NCBI RefSeq assembly: GCF_023716925.1
Contig: NZ_JAMQQG010000295.1
Coordinates: forward strand, 1-35,284
Direction of reading: 5' to 3'
DNA length: 35,284 nt
DNA from: Frankia sp. R82
GTDB lineage: Bacteria; Actinomycetota; Actinomycetes; Frankiales; Frankiaceae
Positions 31,437 through 35,284 of the stretch are shown one piece after another. Every line of letters starts with the position of its first letter. The stretch's first letter is position 1. The translations under genes and the position numbers were made by a program. The notes under the pieces are model-generated. The model worked only from the letters and a program-made list of their open reading frames with translations. It was not told the origin of the DNA and did not search any database.

Positions 31437-31670
31437 CCTGGTTACTGTGACCAATCGAGCGCGGATGGCGTGCAGATCCTTCTTGTTGGGTTGCCGCGGC
31501 GTACCGGGCCGGGGTTCGGGGAATGTCCGTGGTCGGCGCAGCGTCATGTCAGTGCGCACCGCCGTCGCCGGGCGTCGCGGATGTGGTCCGGTGCGGGTCC
31601 TCGCGATGGGTGGTGCCGCTGTGGTGGGTGACGCCCGCCGCTGACGACGATCCTCCTGAGGTGGGGGTAC

Positions 31671-32681
31671 ATGGTGCGACGACCATGGCGCAGAGCCGAT
31701 GCGGTCTGCGGTCTGCCGATAGCGGGATTCCGGACTCTGGGCGCGCCACCGCTGCCCTCTCGCCGCATCGCCGCGTCCCACGCCGATGCAGGTGCAGGCT
31801 CCACTCGACGGCAAGGCGCGACGCGACGTCCAGCGGGCGCCCGGACGGCCGCCGAGGGGGGATCGGCCCAGGGACTGTCGCCCCTGGCGATGGCCCGGCC
31901 CGATGTGTCGGCGGCGCGGGCAGCGGGCCGGCGGCGTGCGGCCACCGTGGCGGCCCGCATCGCCGCGGTGCCGCGCAGGTACCCCGTGACGGGGCTGCTC
32001 ATGGTGGCACTGTTCACCGCGCGGATCCTGCGGCATGTCACTCCGGATCTCGTCCATCGCTGGTGGTGGGCGACCAGCACCAGCCTGGAGCAGCTCGCGC
32101 ATCATCCCCTCGGCGTACTGGTCGGCAGCATTCCCTGGGTGACCGGTGGTCCCGTCCTGCCGTGGCTGGCGCTGGCCGGGCTCGCGGTCGGCGGCCTGGA
32201 GGCGACCGTCGGCAGCCTGGCGGCGTTCGCCGTCGTGTTCGGCGGGCACACCGTCGCCACCCTGATCTCCGAAGGGATCCTGGGCCTGCGCGTCGCCACG
32301 GGGAACCTGCCGGCCAGCGCGCTGCACATCCTTGATGTCGGCCCCAGCTACGTCGTCGCCACCGCGCTGGCCGCCGTGGTGGCCCTTCCCACGGGCCACC
32401 GGTTGCGGCTGACCTGCGCCGTCGCTCTGGGCGCCATCGCCCCCGCCATGATGTTCGACCTGGTCTACGGCGACGTGGACGGCATCGGCCACACCGCCGC
32501 CTTCGCCCTTGGCGCCCTGGCCGCGGCCTTTCCGGCCCTACGCCGCCGCGCGGTTACCCGCGGTCGTCCCGTCCCGTCTCCGGCAGCGGACATCGCCGTC
32601 ACCGGCGCCGCCACCATGAGCCTCGGTGGCGCCGCCACCAGTGCCACCAGCGCGGTAGCTCTCAGCGACAACGTCGTGTGA
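31671..32681 (+). CDS. Rhomboid-like membrane protein (336 aa)
   Basis: About six hydrophobic segments follow a basic, unstructured N-terminus of roughly 100 residues. Residues suggestive of a rhomboid peptidase are H193 in VVFGGHTVATL, S226 in LDVGPSYVVATAL (in place of the GxSG box) and H274 in GDVDGIGHTAAFALGALA. The Ser/His pair is where a rhomboid dyad would sit, but the canonical GxSG is GPSY here, so it may be an inactive (pseudo-) rhomboid. ATG at 31671 follows GAGGTGGGGG; ATG at 31893 could be the real start of a shorter form. The 230 bp upstream (31437-31670) show no gene. It is convergent with the kinase gene. Confidence 0.65.
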   Translation: MVRRPWRRADAVCGLPIAGFRTLGAPPLPSRRIAASHADAGAGSTRRQGATRRPAGARTAAEGGSAQGLSPLAMARPDVSAARAAGRRRAATVAARIAAVPRRYPVTGLLMVALFTARILRHVTPDLVHRWWWATSTSLEQLAHHPLGVLVGSIPWVTGGPVLPWLALAGLAVGGLEATVGSLAAFAVVFGGHTVATLISEGILGLRVATGNLPASALHILDVGPSYVVATALAAVVALPTGHRLRLTCAVALGAIAPAMMFDLVYGDVDGIGHTAAFALGALAAAFPALRRRAVTRGRPVPSPAADIAVTGAATMSLGGAATSATSAVALSDNVV

Positions 32682-32721
32682 CGGCTTCCCGGTGGCCTGC
32701 GGGCTGCGGGCTGGCGAGGCG

Positions 32722-34944
32722 TCAACTGGCCGGGTCGGCCCAGCGGACGGGGCCGCTGGCCGGGTGGGCGTCGAGCAGGCGGTCGCCGGTGCCGTCGGGG
32801 TTACGGACGTGGACGGGGCCGGAGGCGGCGAAGGGCTGCTCGGCGGAGGAGTCCTGGACGTAGACCAGGCTGCCCTGCGGCGACCAGCTGGGATGCCACG
32901 AATCCGGTCCGCCGACGGGGCGCACCTGTCCGGTACTGACGTCGACCAGGTACAGGGCGCCGGTCCTGGTGCCGAACACGATCGACCTCCCGTCCGGCGA
33001 CCAGGCAGGTTCGGTGATGCCGAGGCCGATGCCGGCGACCGGGGAGGTGGTCAGCAGGGTGTCGGTGCCGTTGCGGCGGACAATGTGCAACGACTGGTCG
33101 TTGCCGTTGCGGTAGGCGAGCCGATCGCCGTCCGGTGCGAAGGACAGCTCGAACGCATTGCGGACCGTGCTGATCCGGCGCCGGCCACTGCCGTCCGCGC
33201 CGATGAGGAAGATGCCACCGATGGTGCGGGTGTAGGCAATGGTGCGCCCGTCGGGGGAGTACACCGCGTTGTCCGACGAGCTGCCCGCTTCGTCGGTGAG
33301 CTGGCGGGCATCGCCGCCGTCGGTGGCCCGCACACTTCTGATCTCACCATCCGTGTCGGTGAAGATCGCCCGGGAGGCATCCGGGGACAGCGCCGGATGG
33401 TCACCGACGCCCACCTGGCGTTCGGTGCCGGCCGGGTCGACCACGATGATCGGGCTCTCGTTGATCGAGGAACCGTCGGTGTGACGCAGGAACACCCGCC
33501 AGCCGCGTGCCTCGGCCAGCGAACCGTCGCCGACCTGCACCACCACGACGCTGCCCGGCGCCACCCGGGATCCGGACGGCGGGGTGGTGTCGATGACCCG
33601 GCCGCGCGTCGTCGACGTGCTCGTCCGCGACACGGTCCGCACGACGAACCCGGCACGCCGCAGCCGTGCCACGACCACGGTGCTCTCCCGTCCCCGGTAG
33701 TCGGCGAGGGTGAACGGCCCGGTGGTGACCGACGGCGTCGGGCCGATCGGAGGTGAGGTGCCGCCCGGCGGCTCGGCACGCAGCCCGAACGCCAGCCCTA
33801 CCCCGCCGGCGGCAACCACGGCGACAGCGACCACGACCAGCAGCGGCATCGTCCACGGCCGCTTCGTGGCCGGCGGTGTGGTCCCTGCCGGCGGTGTGGT
33901 CCCTGGCGGCGCGGTCCGGGTTGCGGGCGGTGGCAGCAGTGGTGGTGGGGTTGCCGTCGTCGGCGCGTCCGCCGGCCCGCCGTCGATCTGATGGGGCGAG
34001 AAGGCGCGGGGCGGCGGTGCCACGGCTGGCTGCGGCGTCATGGGCGGGGCTGGGATGGGCGGGGCTGTGGCGAGTGGCCCCGCGGAGTGGGCGGTGGTGA
34101 GCGGGGCGGGGACGGGATGCGGGGTCGCGCCGGTCAGGTGCAGCAGCAGGGCGGCGGCGCTCGGGCGAGCGGCGGGATCCCGGTTCATCGTCCAGGTGAC
34201 AAGGGCGTGCAGCGCCGGGGTGAGCCCGGACAGGTCCGGTTCGTCGTGCACGATCCGGTACATCAGCACCGGGGTGACGGCCTCGCCGTGCGGGGTGCGT
34301 CCGGTGGCGGCGTACAACATCACCGCACCCCAGGCATAGACGTCCGCGGCCGGGGTGAGCGGTTCGCCGAGGGCCTGTTCGGGAGCCATGAACGCCGGGG
34401 TGCCCAGCACGCCCCGCTGGGTCAGTGTGGTGGTGGCCTCCAGCGCCCGGGCGATCCCGAAGTCGATGACGCGCGCCCCCGACGACGACAACAGGATGTT
34501 GCCGGGTTTGAGATCCCGGTGGATCAGGCCTGCCCCGTGGATGGCGCCGAGTGCCCCGGCCACGGCCACCCCGACCCGCTCCAGCTCGGCCGCGGGCAGC
34601 GGCCCGCCCCGACGGACCCGTTCGGCCAGCGTCGGCCCGTCGATGTACTCGGTGACCAGGTACGGCTCGGCCCGATCGGTGTCGACGTCGAGCACCTCGG
34701 CGGTGCAGAAGCGGGCGACACGGCGGGCGGCCTGTGCCTCGCGCCGGAAGCGGATACGGAACTCCGGCTCCCGGGCGTACTCCCGCCGGATCACCTTGAC
34801 CGCGACCGGGGCGCCGCCGGGTGCCTGCCCGTAGTAGACGCTGCCCATCCCGCCGACCCCGATCCGCCCGGTCAGCAGGTATGGGCCGGCCTGGGCCGGG
34901 TCGCCGTCATCCAGGGGCTCGACGCCGGCCGGCAGGTCCGCCAT
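32722..34944 (-). CDS. PASTA-domain Ser/Thr protein kinase with C-terminal beta propeller (740 aa)
   Basis: Hanks-type kinase domain at residues 22-275: Gly loop RIGVGGMGSVYYG, ATP lysine K50 (VAVKVI), catalytic loop IHRDLKPGN (Asp144), DFG at 161-163 and APEQ at 187-190. A Pro/Thr-rich juxtamembrane stretch precedes one membrane helix (about 366-388). Outside are a single PASTA-like domain (410-472: RLRRAGFVVRTVSR, IDTTPPSGSRVAPGSVVVVQ) and a TolB/WD40-type propeller (about 480-740; repeats like PALSPDASRAIFTDTDGEIR and PAWSPDGRSIVFGTRTGAL). The external part may bind peptidoglycan fragments or another ligand and signal across the membrane. ATG at 34944 follows GGGACGGAG. Most PASTA kinases have several PASTA copies and no propeller, so this layout is less usual. 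Confidence 0.9.
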   Translation of the reverse strand: MADLPAGVEPLDDGDPAQAGPYLLTGRIGVGGMGSVYYGQAPGGAPVAVKVIRREYAREPEFRIRFRREAQAARRVARFCTAEVLDVDTDRAEPYLVTEYIDGPTLAERVRRGGPLPAAELERVGVAVAGALGAIHGAGLIHRDLKPGNILLSSSGARVIDFGIARALEATTTLTQRGVLGTPAFMAPEQALGEPLTPAADVYAWGAVMLYAATGRTPHGEAVTPVLMYRIVHDEPDLSGLTPALHALVTWTMNRDPAARPSAAALLLHLTGATPHPVPAPLTTAHSAGPLATAPPIPAPPMTPQPAVAPPPRAFSPHQIDGGPADAPTTATPPPLLPPPATRTAPPGTTPPAGTTPPATKRPWTMPLLVVVAVAVVAAGGVGLAFGLRAEPPGGTSPPIGPTPSVTTGPFTLADYRGRESTVVVARLRRAGFVVRTVSRTSTSTTRGRVIDTTPPSGSRVAPGSVVVVQVGDGSLAEARGWRVFLRHTDGSSINESPIIVVDPAGTERQVGVGDHPALSPDASRAIFTDTDGEIRSVRATDGGDARQLTDEAGSSSDNAVYSPDGRTIAYTRTIGGIFLIGADGSGRRRISTVRNAFELSFAPDGDRLAYRNGNDQSLHIVRRNGTDTLLTTSPVAGIGLGITEPAWSPDGRSIVFGTRTGALYLVDVSTGQVRPVGGPDSWHPSWSPQGSLVYVQDSSAEQPFAASGPVHVRNPDGTGDRLLDAHPASGPVRWADPAS

Positions 34945-35067
34945 CTCCGTCCCGTCCGTTCTCGTCCGTTGTCATCCCGCCGACGCGTGCGGCGCGTCCG
35001 TCCCGATGTCCCCCAGTATGCGGATCGTGGTGTCCGGGCCGTCACGGCGGTCGGGTCCCGGGACGTG

Positions 35068-35108
35068 CATGGGCCCGGATGGACGTTGCCGATCCACCCG
35101 GGCCCGTG
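35068..35108. terminator. Long hairpin, likely bidirectional terminator
   Basis: CATGGGCCCGGATGGA and TCCACCCGGGCCCGTG pair over 16 bp with two G-U pairs around a 9-nt loop. It lies 100 bp beyond the stop of the gene entering from the right edge and 120 bp upstream of the kinase start, so it insulates the two minus-strand genes. The rest of 34945-35208 shows nothing I can assign. Confidence 0.5.
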
Positions 35109-35208
35109 GCGAAGGTGCACGAGACTGCGCTGGCGGCATACCGCGCCACCCGCACGCCGTGCGGCGGGAAGTCATGCCGCGGTACGGCCGGCGGAGCCGG
35201 CAGGCGGG

Positions 35209-35284
35209 CTAGTGGTCGTCGCCGTTAGTTCGTCGGTGATCGGTGGTGTCAGGTAGGTAGAGGCTGGCGGCGAGGTCGAGTGCG
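35209..35284 (-). CDS. C-terminus of an unidentified protein, cut by the window edge
   Basis: On the minus strand an open frame enters from beyond 35284 and ends in TAG at 35211-35209. It encodes ALDLAASLYLPDTTDHRRTN, then GDDH. The short length prevents assignment. The hairpin at 35068-35108 could terminate it, which supports a real gene end. Confidence 0.35.
   Translation of the reverse strand, partial: ALDLAASLYLPDTTDHRRTNGDDH

Overview
The window is very GC-rich actinobacterial DNA. Start codons are often GTG, Shine-Dalgarno sites are GGAGG-like, and codon third positions are almost all G or C. The gene content (IS701 and ISAzo13 transposases, a ClgR-like regulator, DUF222/HNH protein, PASTA kinase, SAM-IV riboswitch) fits a soil or symbiotic actinomycete; Frankia is my best guess, but nothing in the sequence proves the genus.

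Layout. (1) 1-4570 is a mobile-element scrapyard. An ISAzo13 transposase fragment is cut by an IS701-family element (316-3892, minus). That element's transposase gene is interrupted, just after the codons of its catalytic glutamate, by a complete 2230-bp group II intron (641-2870) carrying its own reverse transcriptase/maturase. Removing the intron rejoins the transposase frame exactly. To the right lie a 12-bp tandem repeat, a hairpin, the 3' half of a tRNA-Phe gene (an attachment-site signature) and the 3' end of a 2-oxoglutarate/Fe(II) oxygenase gene starting at the same breakpoint. (2) 4584-9583: ClgR-like regulator, divergent acyl-CoA synthetase, remnant of a luciferase-like oxidoreductase gene, and a phytoene-dehydrogenase-like flavoprotein. 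(3) 9706-12657: PtpB-like phosphatase and a DUF222/HNH protein with a probable leaderless start, preceded by three TTTTCCACAGG repeats. (4) 12959-18808: MFS transporter, TroA-fold metal/siderophore-binding lipoprotein, secreted FG-GAP repeat protein and an unrecognised membrane protein. (5) 18938-22735: a minus-strand sulfur-related unit with a SAM-IV riboswitch, a class V PLP enzyme, a broken NitT/TauT-type ABC ATPase and the matching binding lipoprotein. (6) 22994-27700: VOC protein, TauE/SafE exporter with a DUF1634 partner, TetR regulator and a DHA2 drug exporter. (7) 27961-34944: cell-envelope genes (MprF/DUF2156-type protein, esterase, rhomboid-like protein) and a Ser/Thr kinase with PASTA and beta-propeller parts. 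A gene enters from the right edge on the minus strand.

The strongest unusual signals are the intron nested in the DDE core of an insertion sequence; a possible -1 frameshift plus a stop codon supplied by the YTAR target site in the same transposase; the tRNA-Phe half-gene; and several in-frame 9- and 15-bp minisatellites.
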